From NCBI GenBank assembly GCA_002733765.1, contig NVWU01000013.1, forward strand, positions 1 to 64,000: a stretch of DNA of 64,000 nucleotides. Direction: 5' to 3'. The first letter of the stretch is position 1. Each line of letters starts with the position of its first letter. Of this stretch, positions 27,986-38,259 are shown piece after piece. The notes beneath the pieces are model-generated. The model did not search any database, was not told the DNA's origin, and saw only the letters and a list, made by a program, of their open reading frames with translations. The translations under genes were made by a program, and so were the position numbers. The DNA comes from Colwellia sp. Lineage in GTDB: Bacteria; Pseudomonadota; Gammaproteobacteria; Enterobacterales; Alteromonadaceae.

Positions 27986-29119
27986 ATGAAAATACTTTTC
28001 GATGAAAATATGCCTTACGCTAAAGAATTCTTTAGTGGACTTGTCGGCAGAGATACCGAGTTAATATCTTTTGCGGGTCGAGATTTATCTCCTGAGCAAG
28101 CCTTAGATGCTGATGTGTTATTGGTACGCTCAATTACTCAGGTTGATGAAACACTATTAAGTCAAAACCAAAAACTTAGTTTTGTTGGTACTGCTACGAT
28201 AGGCACAGATCACATAGATCAGGAGTATCTTGCCAAACGTGATATTACTTTTCATTCAGCTCCAGGTTGTAATGCAGTTTCAGTTGCTGAATATGTTCTT
28301 AGTGCTTTAGTTATTTTAGCCGAGCGGTATTTATTTGATTTAACTAAACTTAGTGTTGGTATTGTTGGTGGCGGTAATACCGGTACTCGTTTAAGTGAAA
28401 AATTATCGGCATTAGGTATTCAATACAAAATCTGTGATCCATTGCTGGCAGATGATACAAGTGACAACAGGGAGTTTTTCTCATTAGAAGAAGTACTTCA
28501 ATGTGATGTTATTTCATTACATGTTCCTAAAATTATTGATGGTGAATACCCTACTTATCATTTGCTTGATAAGGCTCGATTAAATAACTTAAAAGAAAGC
28601 CAAATATTGATCAGTGCTTGTCGTGGTGAAGTCATAGACAATCAAGCTTTACTTGAACTAAAAAAATCAGGCCATGGACTGAAGTTAGTATTAGATGTTT
28701 GGGAAGGTGAGCCTGAGGTTTTAACATCGTTAATAAACTATACTGAAATAGCGACAGCTCATATAGCAGGTTATAGCTTAGAAGGAAAAGCTCGTGGTAC
28801 AGAAATGTTATATCAGGCATTATGCCAACATATTAATATTGAGCCTACATGTCAGTTAAAAACACTTTTACCTGCAGCTAGCATTTCATCTGTAGAATTA
28901 AATCAAGAATTTAATGAAATAGTGCTAAACCAGTTAGTAAAAATGGTTTACGATGTCAGGCGTGATGATGCAATTTTTCGTCAACAATTATCAAGTCAAG
29001 GTTTCGATGCTCTGAGAAAAAGCTACCCAATTCGCAGGGAATTTTCAGCAGTACAAGTTACTTTGTCATTTAACGCCTGTAGCGATGTGCCACACCGCTT
29101 AGGCTTCAGTAAGGCTTAG
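27986..29119 (+). CDS. pdxB: Erythronate-4-phosphate dehydrogenase
   Basis: Second step of the DXP-dependent pyridoxal 5'-phosphate pathway. N-terminal KILFDENMPYAKEFF and GTATIGTDHID are PdxB hallmarks. The NAD-binding segment is VGIVGGGNTGTRL (about 124-136), followed by SACRGEVIDNQALL and TAHIAGYSLEGKARGTEM with the catalytic His. The C-terminal dimerisation domain is present. Length 377 (E. coli 378). First gene of the conserved pdxB-asd-fimV-truA block. Confidence 0.96.
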   Translation: MKILFDENMPYAKEFFSGLVGRDTELISFAGRDLSPEQALDADVLLVRSITQVDETLLSQNQKLSFVGTATIGTDHIDQEYLAKRDITFHSAPGCNAVSVAEYVLSALVILAERYLFDLTKLSVGIVGGGNTGTRLSEKLSALGIQYKICDPLLADDTSDNREFFSLEEVLQCDVISLHVPKIIDGEYPTYHLLDKARLNNLKESQILISACRGEVIDNQALLELKKSGHGLKLVLDVWEGEPEVLTSLINYTEIATAHIAGYSLEGKARGTEMLYQALCQHINIEPTCQLKTLLPAASISSVELNQEFNEIVLNQLVKMVYDVRRDDAIFRQQLSSQGFDALRKSYPIRREFSAVQVTLSFNACSDVPHRLGFSKA

Positions 29120-29168
29120 ATTTTAATGAAAAGCCATTTAATTTAAACAAGAATAAAGAGAGAGGATC

Positions 29169-30188
29169 ATGGCACAAAAATTTGATGTATGCATACTTGG
29201 CGCAACAGGGCTAGTTGGCAAAACCATTATGGAAATCTTAGCAGAAAGAGATTTTCCAATTAATAAACTATACCCATTAGCAAGTGCTCGCTCTGCTGGT
29301 GAATTTATTGAATTTAATGGCGAAAGCATTGAAGTACTGGATGCAGATCATTTTGATTGGAGCCAAGCACAAATTGGTTTCTTCTCTGCTGGTGGCGCTA
29401 CCTCCGCAAAATATGCTCCTATTGCTGGTGAAGCTGGTTGTATTGTTATTGATAATACCTCAGAGTTTCGTTATGACGACGATATTCCATTAGTGGTACC
29501 GGAAGTAAATCCACAAGCATTAGGTGAATACCGTAATCGCAATATTATTGCTAACCCTAATTGTTCTACCATTCAAATGATGGTGGCATTAAAGCCTATT
29601 TATGATGCGGTAGGTATTAACCGTGTAAATGTGTGTACTTATCAGTCAGTTTCTGGTGGTGGTAAAGCCGCAATGGATGAGTTAGCCAAGCAAACTGCTG
29701 ATTTGTTAAGTGGCAAGCCAGTTGAAGCAAAAAACTTTTCACGTCAAATAGCTTTTAACGTTATCCCACAAATTGATGTATTTCTTGATAATGGTTACAC
29801 CAAAGAAGAAATGAAAATGGTATGGGAAACGAAGAAAATATTATGCGATGATAATGTTTTGGTAAACCCTACAGCGGTTCGTGTGCCAGTGTTTTTTGGT
29901 CATGGTGAAGCGCTACATATTGAAACTAATTCACCTATTTCTGCTGAAGAAGTTAAAGAGTTATTAGCACAGGCCCCGGGTTTAGTTGTTTGTCATAAAG
30001 ACGAAGACTTCCCGACACAAATTAGTGACGCCAGTGGTAAAGATGAAACTTTTGTTGGCCGTATACGTGAAGATATTAGTCATAATTGTGGCATAAATAT
30101 GTGGATAGTGGCCGATAACGTGCGTAAAGGTGCGGCAACAAATAGTGTTCAAATTGCTGAGTTATTAATTAAAGATCACTTAAGCTAA
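29169..30188 (+). CDS. asd: Aspartate-semialdehyde dehydrogenase
   Basis: NADPH-dependent enzyme making aspartate semialdehyde for lysine, threonine and methionine synthesis. The Rossmann start is ILGATGLVGKTIMEIL; the catalytic Cys lies in ANPNCSTIQ (about 128-136); the active-site His is in FFGHGEALHIE (about 241). It occupies the slot held in E. coli by usg, a homologue generally regarded as non-catalytic, but here the key residues are present. AGAGAGGA precedes the ATG. A terminator follows. Confidence 0.93.
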   Translation: MAQKFDVCILGATGLVGKTIMEILAERDFPINKLYPLASARSAGEFIEFNGESIEVLDADHFDWSQAQIGFFSAGGATSAKYAPIAGEAGCIVIDNTSEFRYDDDIPLVVPEVNPQALGEYRNRNIIANPNCSTIQMMVALKPIYDAVGINRVNVCTYQSVSGGGKAAMDELAKQTADLLSGKPVEAKNFSRQIAFNVIPQIDVFLDNGYTKEEMKMVWETKKILCDDNVLVNPTAVRVPVFFGHGEALHIETNSPISAEEVKELLAQAPGLVVCHKDEDFPTQISDASGKDETFVGRIREDISHNCGINMWIVADNVRKGAATNSVQIAELLIKDHLS

Positions 30189-30226
30189 CTAGCTAAATCA
30201 ATTAATTAATAAAGTTTAATCAGTTT

Positions 30227-30274
30227 TAAAACTCGCCGTTAGCATAAGTAAACATGTTAATGGCGAGTTTTTTT
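30227..30274 (+). terminator. asd terminator
   Basis: AAAACTCGCC pairs with GGCGAGTTTT, with GTTA/TTAA inner complementarity, followed by seven T. It separates asd from fimV. Confidence 0.85.
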
Positions 30275-30589
30275 GTTTTATTTCTCAAAAAAATGAGTAA
30301 TCTCTTTTGAATTTGGTATTATTATTTATTCGCTAATTTTAGAAGTCCCACTTTCATTAAGTTTGTGCTCTTGTTGTGTATAGAGAACGTAAATTAGGGC
30401 AAGGCACTCAATTGAACAATAAACTGGCCATTGAAATTAAGGGTAATGCTGCTTTGGCGTCTTTAATCAGTATAAATGGGTCATAATTTAATGAAATTGG
30501 TATTATCTAAGATGGAATGAATTTTGCTTAAATTTGTAAAGTTATCTATCGCCTTAATATTGTCAAATAACTGACAAATAGCTAATTTT
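30275..30589. other. asd-fimV intergenic region
   Basis: No ORF is supported. At 30488-30505 it carries, in inverse orientation, an 18-bp word that matches 17/18 with 7361-7378 (TAATACCAATTTAATTAA), perhaps the end of a dispersed repeat. A promoter for fimV is expected here but not clear. Confidence 0.4.
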
Positions 30590-30619
30590 GTGAAAAATAT
30601 AATAACTGGGAAAACGTCA

Positions 30620-33600
30620 ATGCAAAAATTATTTAGCCTGTGCCTATGGCAGGTTGTTCTTGGTATATTCACTGTTAGTCTCTTCTCTATTAGTATGCTT
30701 TATACAAGCGGACCGGCTTTTTCACAAGAAGTACAGGCACAAGAACGTGGCATTCGTATGCGCGGGCCTAAAAGTACAGATGTATTCCCCTATGATAGGT
30801 ATGGACCTATAACTCAAAGAGATACACTATGGAAAATAGCATTGACAGTTCGTCCTGATAGCCGTTTAAGTATTTATCAAGTAATGGAAGCCTTGTATCA
30901 AGCCAACCCCAATTCATTTGTTAATAGTAATTTTAACCACTTGATTGAAGGACGATACTTAAAAATCCCATCATTTGATCTAATGATGTCTGTGAATAGT
31001 ACTGTTGCAAAACAGAAGTCTCGACAAAATGATAAAGATTGGCAGAAAAAACAACCTAAAAAGATAGTTGAAAAAGTTATAATACCGCAAGAACCTAGCG
31101 TTAATAAAAAAGACTTAGATACGATAAAAGTTGAAATAAATGACCAACTTCAAAAAATAGATCATGAACAACAAAAACGTTTAGCAAACATTCAAAATGA
31201 TGTTTTAGATTCTATTGATGGTTTACAAGCTATTTTAAAAGAAAACGAAGCATTACGTCAAAGGCTAACATCATTTAACAACCAATTGAATACTATGCAA
31301 AAAGAGGTTGCTAAAGGGAAAGAAATCAAGCTAAAAATGGATGACATGATTAGGCTACAACAAGCATTATTAGAAAAAGCACAAGCGAGAGAACAAGAGT
31401 TATTGTTAGAAAAGCAGCAAGCTGCATTAGAAAAAGATAATGTTTTTTCAAGCTTATGGTTTATTGTTTTAATGGCAACATTACCTGCTATTTTAATATT
31501 ATTAGTGGTTGCGCTTATTTTCAAACGACGTAAAACCGAGACAATTACAGCTGAAAGTAAGCCTGAGAAAAAATCTAAGGCAAAATCTGAAGACGTATCA
31601 AAAGAGCTGAAAGCTGATATAGACGAAATAGATGAACTGACCCTTGATGATGAATTATCTTTAGATGATGATCTTGACAGTGAACTTTCTCTTGAGGATG
31701 ACTTATCAATTGATTTACTTGAGGAAGATGATGATGTTATTCATCTTGATGACGACGATGACGACAACCTTGATGATTTAGAGGATATTTTATTAGATGA
31801 TGATAATGATGAACTTGAAGGAGGGGAATTAGGACAAGATGTACTTGATTCTTTGCTAATGGAAGATGATGCTATTGAAAAACCATCGGTAATAGAAAAG
31901 CAAGAAGATGAAAAAAATGAAGCATTAGTTGATGCTCAACTTGATCAAAGTGATCTTGATGATTTACTTGGTGGTGATGAATTAATTGTTGAAGATGAAG
32001 AACTTTCAAGCATAGAGGAAGTGGATATTGATGATGTATTGATGGCTGTTGATTTAGAAGACGAACCATTAATCGATGATAGTGCTCAAACAGAAATATC
32101 TGATCCTGATGATATCGATGCCTTGCTTGACTCGATGGCGATAGATGAAGAGCCAATAGGAGAAAATAAGCCGTTAACTGATGATAGTGCTCAAGCAGAA
32201 ATGTCTGATCCTGATGATATTGATGCCTTGCTTGACTCGATGATGCTAGATGAAGAGCCTATAGTCGAAGACAAACCGTTAACTGATGATAATGCTCCAG
32301 CAGAAATGTCTGATCCCGATGATATCGATGCCTTACTTGATTCGATGGCGATAGATGAAACGCCAATAGGAGAAAATAAGCCGTTAACTGATGATAATAC
32401 TCAAGCAGAAATATCTGATCCTGATGATATCGATGCCTTACTTGACTCAATGGCGATAGATGAAGAGCCTATAGGAGAAGATAAGCCGTTAACTGATGAT
32501 GATGCTCAAACAGAAATGTCTGATCCCGATGATATCGATGCCTTGCTTGATTCAATGACGCTAAATGAAGAGCCTATAGGAGAAGATAAGCCGTTAACTG
32601 ATGATAATGCTCAAACAGAAATATCTGATCCTGATGATATCGATGCCTTACTTGATTCAATGGCGATAGATGAAACGCCTGTAGTCGAAGACAAACCGTT
32701 AACTGATGATAATGCTCAAACAGAAATATCTGATCCTGATGATATCGATGCCTTGCTTGATTCAATGACGCTAGATGAAGAGCCTATAGGAGAAGATAAG
32801 CCGTTAACTGATGATAATGCTCAAACAGAAATATCTGATCCCGATGATATCGATGCTCTACTAGCTTCGATGGATATTGATGGCTTGGATCATGATGATA
32901 ATACTGAAGAGAAAGCTGCTGATAAAGAAAAGGTACAACAAGAGGAAAACTCAAATAAGGCTAAAATTGAAAGTTTAACTGAAGAATATGTTGCACCTCT
33001 TTTAGCCGCTGATTTTAGTGACATCTTAATAAAACCGAAAGAGACAGATCTCATTGAAGCTGATATATCACAAGAATATTTAGCTGATGATTTTGATATT
33101 GATGCTCTTCTTGCGGATGTTGAAAATGATACCACCGAGAAAAACACGACAAAAGAAACTGAATTTGATATTGGCGATGATTTGGCTGAGGGTGCATTTG
33201 ATGAAGCAACGCTTGCTAAGTTATTAAGTGATCAAGCGACAGAGCATGATATTGAATTAACACCTGACTTTTCTGATCAGAATGTGCTCGCAGATTTACT
33301 TAATGATAACGATGCAAGCAATGATAATAGTCAAGTATCAGAAGCAAGTGAAATAAATGATATACAAGAGTTAGACAATTTAGACTTTGATGAACTCTTA
33401 GCCAATATTGAAGATGAGTCTACTATTGCTAGCCAGTCAGTTGACTTCAATGACCCTTTAGATGTTGGTGATGATGTTTCTCTTGCAGATTTTGACAATA
33501 TTACCTCAAGTATTTCTCCGAATGATAACAAGCAGAATACTGAAAATGAGCAAAGCTTTGTCTCTGTAAATTCTTTACTGTCGGAAAGTCAAGATGAAAT

Positions 33601-33850
33601 AAATCATCATGAACCTTATGATAAAGCTAATATTGATGTTGGTTTAAATGAATTTCCAGAATTTACCGATGGGGTTAATAAGGTTGATGTAGATATTGAT
33701 GAAAATGGTATGGCGGCAAAACTTGATTTAGCTAAAGTTTATATTGAGATTGGTGATCAAGATAATGCTCAAGTGATCTTACAAGAGGTTGTCAAGCAAG
33801 GAGATACTCAACAACAAGTTGTAGCACAAGAATTGTTAGATAACTTATAG
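30620..33850 (+). CDS. fimV: FimV/HubP-type polar landmark protein
   Basis: Large inner-membrane protein that organises the cell pole and type IV pili in related bacteria. From ATG 30620 there is a signal-like segment (1-35), a FimV N-terminal region with a LysM-like fold (about 55-115), a coiled coil (about 170-275), a membrane helix (about 285-305) and then a highly acidic cytoplasmic region of about 700 residues. The latter holds eight near-identical 35-residue repeats with core SDPDDIDALLDSM. The extreme C-terminus (KLDLAKVYIEIGDQDNAQVI) is the conserved FimV TPR-like domain. GTG 30590 is an alternative start. Position between asd and truA is conserved. Confidence 0.9.
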   Translation: MQKLFSLCLWQVVLGIFTVSLFSISMLYTSGPAFSQEVQAQERGIRMRGPKSTDVFPYDRYGPITQRDTLWKIALTVRPDSRLSIYQVMEALYQANPNSFVNSNFNHLIEGRYLKIPSFDLMMSVNSTVAKQKSRQNDKDWQKKQPKKIVEKVIIPQEPSVNKKDLDTIKVEINDQLQKIDHEQQKRLANIQNDVLDSIDGLQAILKENEALRQRLTSFNNQLNTMQKEVAKGKEIKLKMDDMIRLQQALLEKAQAREQELLLEKQQAALEKDNVFSSLWFIVLMATLPAILILLVVALIFKRRKTETITAESKPEKKSKAKSEDVSKELKADIDEIDELTLDDELSLDDDLDSELSLEDDLSIDLLEEDDDVIHLDDDDDDNLDDLEDILLDDDNDELEGGELGQDVLDSLLMEDDAIEKPSVIEKQEDEKNEALVDAQLDQSDLDDLLGGDELIVEDEELSSIEEVDIDDVLMAVDLEDEPLIDDSAQTEISDPDDIDALLDSMAIDEEPIGENKPLTDDSAQAEMSDPDDIDALLDSMMLDEEPIVEDKPLTDDNAPAEMSDPDDIDALLDSMAIDETPIGENKPLTDDNTQAEISDPDDIDALLDSMAIDEEPIGEDKPLTDDDAQTEMSDPDDIDALLDSMTLNEEPIGEDKPLTDDNAQTEISDPDDIDALLDSMAIDETPVVEDKPLTDDNAQTEISDPDDIDALLDSMTLDEEPIGEDKPLTDDNAQTEISDPDDIDALLASMDIDGLDHDDNTEEKAADKEKVQQEENSNKAKIESLTEEYVAPLLAADFSDILIKPKETDLIEADISQEYLADDFDIDALLADVENDTTEKNTTKETEFDIGDDLAEGAFDEATLAKLLSDQATEHDIELTPDFSDQNVLADLLNDNDASNDNSQVSEASEINDIQELDNLDFDELLANIEDESTIASQSVDFNDPLDVGDDVSLADFDNITSSISPNDNKQNTENEQSFVSVNSLLSESQDEINHHEPYDKANIDVGLNEFPEFTDGVNKVDVDIDENGMAAKLDLAKVYIEIGDQDNAQVILQEVVKQGDTQQQVVAQELLDNL
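32075..32884 (+). repeat. Eight 105-bp in-frame tandem repeats in fimV
   Basis: Units of 105 bp start at 32075, 32180 and every 105 bp thereafter, each opening with GATGAT and encoding DD-x2-Q-x-E-x-SDPDDIDALLDSM followed by a variable DE-x-PI linker. Copies are nearly identical at DNA level; the last one decays after DSMDIDG. Copy number is likely to vary between strains. Confidence 0.9.
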
Positions 33851-34198
33851 TTATATTTAAAATTATTTAAAAATTAAATTTCATGGTGTTAGAGTGAATT
33901 TAGACCTGTGAATATATTTTTAGCAGAATCATTCTGACAGCGTTATTGCCTTTTTATGTCGAACAGACACATGACAAAGGTTTTGCCTTGTGCAACTACC
34001 CAAGCAAATAGTGGTAAAAGTCATCTCGGACGATCAATCGACTCTAATTGAAATAATCAATCATAAAGTGGGAGTTGATTAATTCAATTAGAGTAAACTC
34101 AACAAGCGTTGGCATAGCGTAGTAAAATAATAGATAATGCGCCACCTAATATATAGATTGGATGTAAATCCATCAGAGCTGCATTTGAAGAGGTTTAC
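33851..34198. other. fimV-truA intergenic region with long inverted repeat
   Basis: No ORF is supported. Positions 34041-34060 and 34075-34094 form a 20-bp inverted repeat with one mismatch (CTCTAATTGAA ... TTCAATTAGAG) around a 14-nt loop. No T run follows, so it could be a processing site, an attenuator or a small repeat element. AGAGG precedes the truA ATG. Confidence 0.55.
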
Positions 34199-34981
34199 AT
34201 GCGTTATGCGTTAGGTATTGAATATGATGGTCGAAATTACTGTGGCTGGCAGCGGCAAAAAAATGTTATTGGTGTTCAGCAAAAGGTTGAGCAAGCGCTC
34301 TCAAAAATTGCGAATGAATCTATCGAAGTTATTTGTGCTGGCCGTACAGATACCGGTGTAAATGCTACCAACCAGGTTGTTCATTTTGATACCAGTAAAG
34401 TTCGTAAAGATACCGCGTGGACGCTAGGCGTAAATACTCATCTACCCAGTGATATTGCAGTCACTTGGGTTAAAGTTGTTAATGAAGAATTTCATGCACG
34501 CTTTAGCGCTACAGCCAGGCGTTATCGTTATATTATTTATAATCATAAATTACGTCCTGCTATTTTAAGTTACGGTATTAGCCATCACCATTTTCCGCTC
34601 GATGAGAAATTAATGTATCAAGGGGCACAATATCTTATTGGGAAAAATGACTTTACCTCATTTCGTACGGTTCATTGCCAATCTCATTCACCAATACGTA
34701 CCATTATTCATTGTGACGTAACTCGTCAAGGCAATTATATTATCGTTGATATTAAGGCGAATGCTTTTTTACACCATATGGTACGAAATATCGTTGGAAG
34801 TTTGATGAAAGTAGGGCAAGCGCAAGAAAACCCTGCTTGGATGAGAGAAGTACTTGAACTTAAAAACCGTTGTTTAGCTGGTGTAACAGCACCTCCTGAG
34901 GGGTTGTATTTTGTGGAGGTTGATTATCCGCAACAATTTAACTTACCTAAAAGGCCTTTTGGGCCACTCTTTTTAAGTTAA
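34199..34981 (+). CDS. truA: tRNA pseudouridine synthase A
   Basis: Makes pseudouridine at positions 38-40 of tRNA anticodon arms. It begins [20 protein letters not shown]; the catalytic Asp is in [14 protein letters not shown] (about 48-61). [14 protein letters not shown] and [14 protein letters not shown] are further family motifs. Length 260 (E. coli 270). Confidence 0.97.
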   Translation: MRYALGIEYDGRNYCGWQRQKNVIGVQQKVEQALSKIANESIEVICAGRTDTGVNATNQVVHFDTSKVRKDTAWTLGVNTHLPSDIAVTWVKVVNEEFHARFSATARRYRYIIYNHKLRPAILSYGISHHHFPLDEKLMYQGAQYLIGKNDFTSFRTVHCQSHSPIRTIIHCDVTRQGNYIIVDIKANAFLHHMVRNIVGSLMKVGQAQENPAWMREVLELKNRCLAGVTAPPEGLYFVEVDYPQQFNLPKRPFGPLFLS

Positions 34982-35155
34982 TTTAAACTTTCAGGTATTT
35001 AAATCACAAGCCAGACCAGTTTTTTATATAAAACATAGGTTAAAGTGTGTTCTAATTAACTGTTAAATTAGCATTCTTTTTTAAATTGACTATTGAAGTG
35101 ATTATTTTCACTAAAAAGTTGATTTGTATTCGTTGCAATAGGCAAAAATAAAATT

Positions 35156-36019
35156 ATGAGCTGGATAGAAAAAATTCTCCCAAAAGCAAAATCTACTCAA
35201 AAACGCAATATTCCTGAAGGCGTTTGGAGTAAATGCTCTGCATGTAATGCAGTATTATATAAAGTTGAACTAGAGCGCCAAATCTCTGTTTGTCCAAAGT
35301 GTGATCATCATATGCGTATTAGTGCTCGTAAGCGCATTGATAGCTTCCTTGATCAAGACAACAGACAAGAACTTGGTGAAGAGTTTGAAGCACAAGATAT
35401 TTTAAAATTTAAAGATTCAAAGCGTTATAAAGATAGATTAAATACCGCTCGTAAAAATACGGGTGAAAAAGATGCATTAGTCGTAATGAAAGGTGAACTT
35501 CATGGTATGCCTGTGGTAGTTGCTGCTTTTGAATTCTCATTTTTAGGCGGCTCAATGGCTTCTGTTGTTGGTGCACGTTTTGTCAAAGGTGTTGAATACT
35601 GTCTAGAGCATAATATACCTTTTATTTGCTTCTCGGCCAGTGGTGGCGCGCGTATGCAAGAAGCTCTATTTTCGCTAATGCAAATGGCTAAAACGAGTGC
35701 TGCGTTAGCTAAAATGAGCGAAAAAGGTTTACCTTACGTGTCTGTGTTGACCGATCCTACTATGGGTGGCGTTTCGGCAAGTTTAGCTATGCTAGGTGAT
35801 ATTAACGTTGCTGAGCCTAAAGCGTTAATTGGTTTTGCTGGACCTCGTGTAATAGAGCAAACAGTACGTGAAAAGTTACCTGAAGGGTTTCAACGTAGTG
35901 AGTTTTTACTCGAAAAAGGTGCGATTGATATGATTGTTGATCGCCGTAACATGCGTGAAACTTTAGCACGCATGTTAGGGAAGTTTATGGGACAAACAAG
36001 CCCATTTTCGGAAAGCTAA
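35156..36019 (+). CDS. accD: Acetyl-CoA carboxylase carboxyltransferase subunit beta
   Basis: Beta subunit of the carboxyltransferase making malonyl-CoA. The N-terminal zinc ribbon has CSAC (about 27-30) and CPKC (about 46-49). The catalytic core includes [20 protein letters not shown] and [17 protein letters not shown], with [19 protein letters not shown] near 220. Length 287 (E. coli 304). It is followed by folC in the usual order. Confidence 0.97.
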   Translation: MSWIEKILPKAKSTQKRNIPEGVWSKCSACNAVLYKVELERQISVCPKCDHHMRISARKRIDSFLDQDNRQELGEEFEAQDILKFKDSKRYKDRLNTARKNTGEKDALVVMKGELHGMPVVVAAFEFSFLGGSMASVVGARFVKGVEYCLEHNIPFICFSASGGARMQEALFSLMQMAKTSAALAKMSEKGLPYVSVLTDPTMGGVSASLAMLGDINVAEPKALIGFAGPRVIEQTVREKLPEGFQRSEFLLEKGAIDMIVDRRNMRETLARMLGKFMGQTSPFSES

Positions 36020-36084
36020 GTGAATAACATAGCTATGTTTCGTATATTGCTATGTTAAATAAAACACAAAAAATAGAGCAATAA

Positions 36085-37452
36085 ATGCCAAAAAACACTT
36101 CAAGCCACTCTAAAGGTTGTAAAAACCTTAACGAGTGGCTTTGTTATTTAGAGACACTTCATAATACCGAAATTGACTTGGGTTTATCTCGCATCGGAAA
36201 AGTTGCTAAACGGTTAAATATTAACTTTAGTTTCGCTCGTGTTATTACTGTGGCGGGTACTAATGGCAAAGGAACTACCTGTGCTTTTTTAGAAAATGCT
36301 TTACTTGAAGAAAATCTTAATGAACAACGATTAACTGTTGCTGTGTATTCTTCACCTCATATTGAATATTTTAATGAAAGGCTGCGAGTAAATAAAATCG
36401 ATGTTGATGATCAAGCTTTTATCACTGCTTTTGAGCAGATAGAACTAGCAAGGGCTGATATATCACTAAGCTATTATGAATTTACTACTTTAGCTGCTTT
36501 TCTTATCTTGATGGTGTTGAAGCCAAATATTATTATTCTCGAAGTAGGGCTTGGCGGCCGTCTTGATGCAACTAATATTATTGATGCTGATGTTGCGGTG
36601 GTTACCACTATTGATCTGGACCACCAAGCCTTTTTAGGAAATGACAGAGAAACTATTGGCTTTGAAAAAGCGGGTGTTTTTCGAGCTAACCAACATATTA
36701 TTATTGGTGATACTGATGCGCCTAATTCTGTCATTAATTATGCTGAAGAGGTAAATCATTCTGTTACTAATATACTGACTAAAGAAGTAAGAAGCAGAAT
36801 AAAAATACGCGAAAAAGACTTTACACTGATTGAACAAGGGATTGGCAAAAATCAAGGTTTATGGCAATGGCAGTACACAAATCATAATGATGAAACTATT
36901 TGTTTGAAAAACTTGGTTAATACGCATGTTCCTCGAGATAATGTTGCCACAGCACTTATGGTGTTAAAACAACTTGGTGTGACGTTAACAACAGATAAAA
37001 TTAATGCGTTAATAGCAAAAACTAAAGTTGCTGGCCGAACTGAATTATTTATCGGTAATAAAATAGATGATTGTGATGTTATGCTTGATGTTGGCCATAA
37101 CCCCCATGCAGGACGGTATTTAGCAAAAAAATTAGCTCAGTTAAAGCAGCAGAATAAATATCAACGTATAACTGCTGTTGTAGCTATGTTATCAGATAAA
37201 GATATCAGTAATACCTTACAGCCTTTTCATGACGTGATTGATGATTGGTATATAGCGCAGTTAAATGCACCAAGAGCTGCATCAATTAAGGTGATGTCTG
37301 CAGAACTAGCTAACTTTACTAATTCAGTCAATTGCTTTGACAATATTACTCAAGCATTTAAAATAGCGAATAAAGAAGCGCAGTTAACTGACTTGATCCT
37401 TGTTTTTGGTTCTTTTTATACTGTTGCTGAAATTAGGCGATTATTGGTTTAA
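36085..37452 (+). CDS. folC: Bifunctional folylpolyglutamate/dihydrofolate synthase
   Basis: Adds glutamate to dihydropteroate and folates. The P-loop is VAGTNGKGTTCAFLE (about 57-71). Other motifs are YSSPHIEYFNERLRVN, EVGLGGRLDATNIIDADVAV, GFEKAGVFR and the ligase C-terminal domain with LDVGHNPHAGRYLA. Length 455 (E. coli 422). Lies in the accD-folC-dedD-cvpA-purF cluster. Confidence 0.96.
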   Translation: MPKNTSSHSKGCKNLNEWLCYLETLHNTEIDLGLSRIGKVAKRLNINFSFARVITVAGTNGKGTTCAFLENALLEENLNEQRLTVAVYSSPHIEYFNERLRVNKIDVDDQAFITAFEQIELARADISLSYYEFTTLAAFLILMVLKPNIIILEVGLGGRLDATNIIDADVAVVTTIDLDHQAFLGNDRETIGFEKAGVFRANQHIIIGDTDAPNSVINYAEEVNHSVTNILTKEVRSRIKIREKDFTLIEQGIGKNQGLWQWQYTNHNDETICLKNLVNTHVPRDNVATALMVLKQLGVTLTTDKINALIAKTKVAGRTELFIGNKIDDCDVMLDVGHNPHAGRYLAKKLAQLKQQNKYQRITAVVAMLSDKDISNTLQPFHDVIDDWYIAQLNAPRAASIKVMSAELANFTNSVNCFDNITQAFKIANKEAQLTDLILVFGSFYTVAEIRRLLV

Positions 37453-37491
37453 GTTAACTTTAGCACAACCCTTATTTCTCTGGAGTATCAC

Positions 37492-38178
37492 TTGTCTACA
37501 CCGTTTCAAAACCGTATTGTTGGGACTGTCATCGTTGCTGCTGCTGTCATCATTTTTTTACCTAACTTACTTGATGGCAAAAAGAAATCGAATCAAACAG
37601 ATTTTGAGAAAATCCCTCAAACTCCCACTTTTACGGGAGAAATGATTAAAAAACCTTTTCCAGAGCAAAAACTAGTAAGAAAAGATAAGACAACAGTTTT
37701 GAATGAACAAGCGCAAGATGATCTATTGCAAATAAACACTATCACTCAGAGTGATAAACAAAGTAACAGTAAAACTAAAGCAGTGAAAGACCAGGTGACA
37801 AAAGCGAATGTTGAAAAAATAAAAGTTACTCCAGCGATCAAAGTTAAAAAAATTGTTGCTAACACACCATTAAAGCCTAAACCAGTAATCACTAAGCCTG
37901 TGCTAGGTAAACAGCCACCGAAATCAGTTAATAAAGAAGCATGGGTGATTCAACTTGGTAGTTTTAGGCACAAAAGTAATGTGGCTGAACTAATGAGTAA
38001 ATTGAAACGTAATGGTTATACCGCATTTACCAAGCCAATTAAAACAAAACAAGGTACTTTGACTAAGGTATTTGTTGGACCAGAATTGATTAAAGTGTCA
38101 TTAATGAAAAAAATAGCCGCGCTGAAAAAATTAACTAATGTACAAGGAAAAATAGCGCGTTTTTCCCCGACAAAATAA
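37492..38178 (+). CDS. dedD: SPOR-domain protein DedD
   Basis: Cell-division protein with one N-terminal membrane helix (about 8-24) and a C-terminal SPOR domain (about 150-225, AWVIQLGSFRHKSNVAEL), which binds denuded septal peptidoglycan. The middle is a Lys/Thr/Pro-rich periplasmic linker. The start is a TTG at 37492 with GGAG about 7 nt upstream; the first residues (STPFQNRIVGTVIVAA) match the family. Length 228. Confidence 0.9.
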   Translation: MSTPFQNRIVGTVIVAAAVIIFLPNLLDGKKKSNQTDFEKIPQTPTFTGEMIKKPFPEQKLVRKDKTTVLNEQAQDDLLQINTITQSDKQSNSKTKAVKDQVTKANVEKIKVTPAIKVKKIVANTPLKPKPVITKPVLGKQPPKSVNKEAWVIQLGSFRHKSNVAELMSKLKRNGYTAFTKPIKTKQGTLTKVFVGPELIKVSLMKKIAALKKLTNVQGKIARFSPTK

Positions 38179-38259
38179 TTTATTTATGTTAAAAAAGGTA
38201 AGTATTTTTATTTTTATTCTGGTAGAATGCGCGCCTCTAATCAATGAGAAACTCAAAAC

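Noticed and set aside
31872-32765. Several antisense ORFs rich in His/Gln/Leu
   Set aside because: Mirror images of the fimV tandem repeats, with no start signals or family features.
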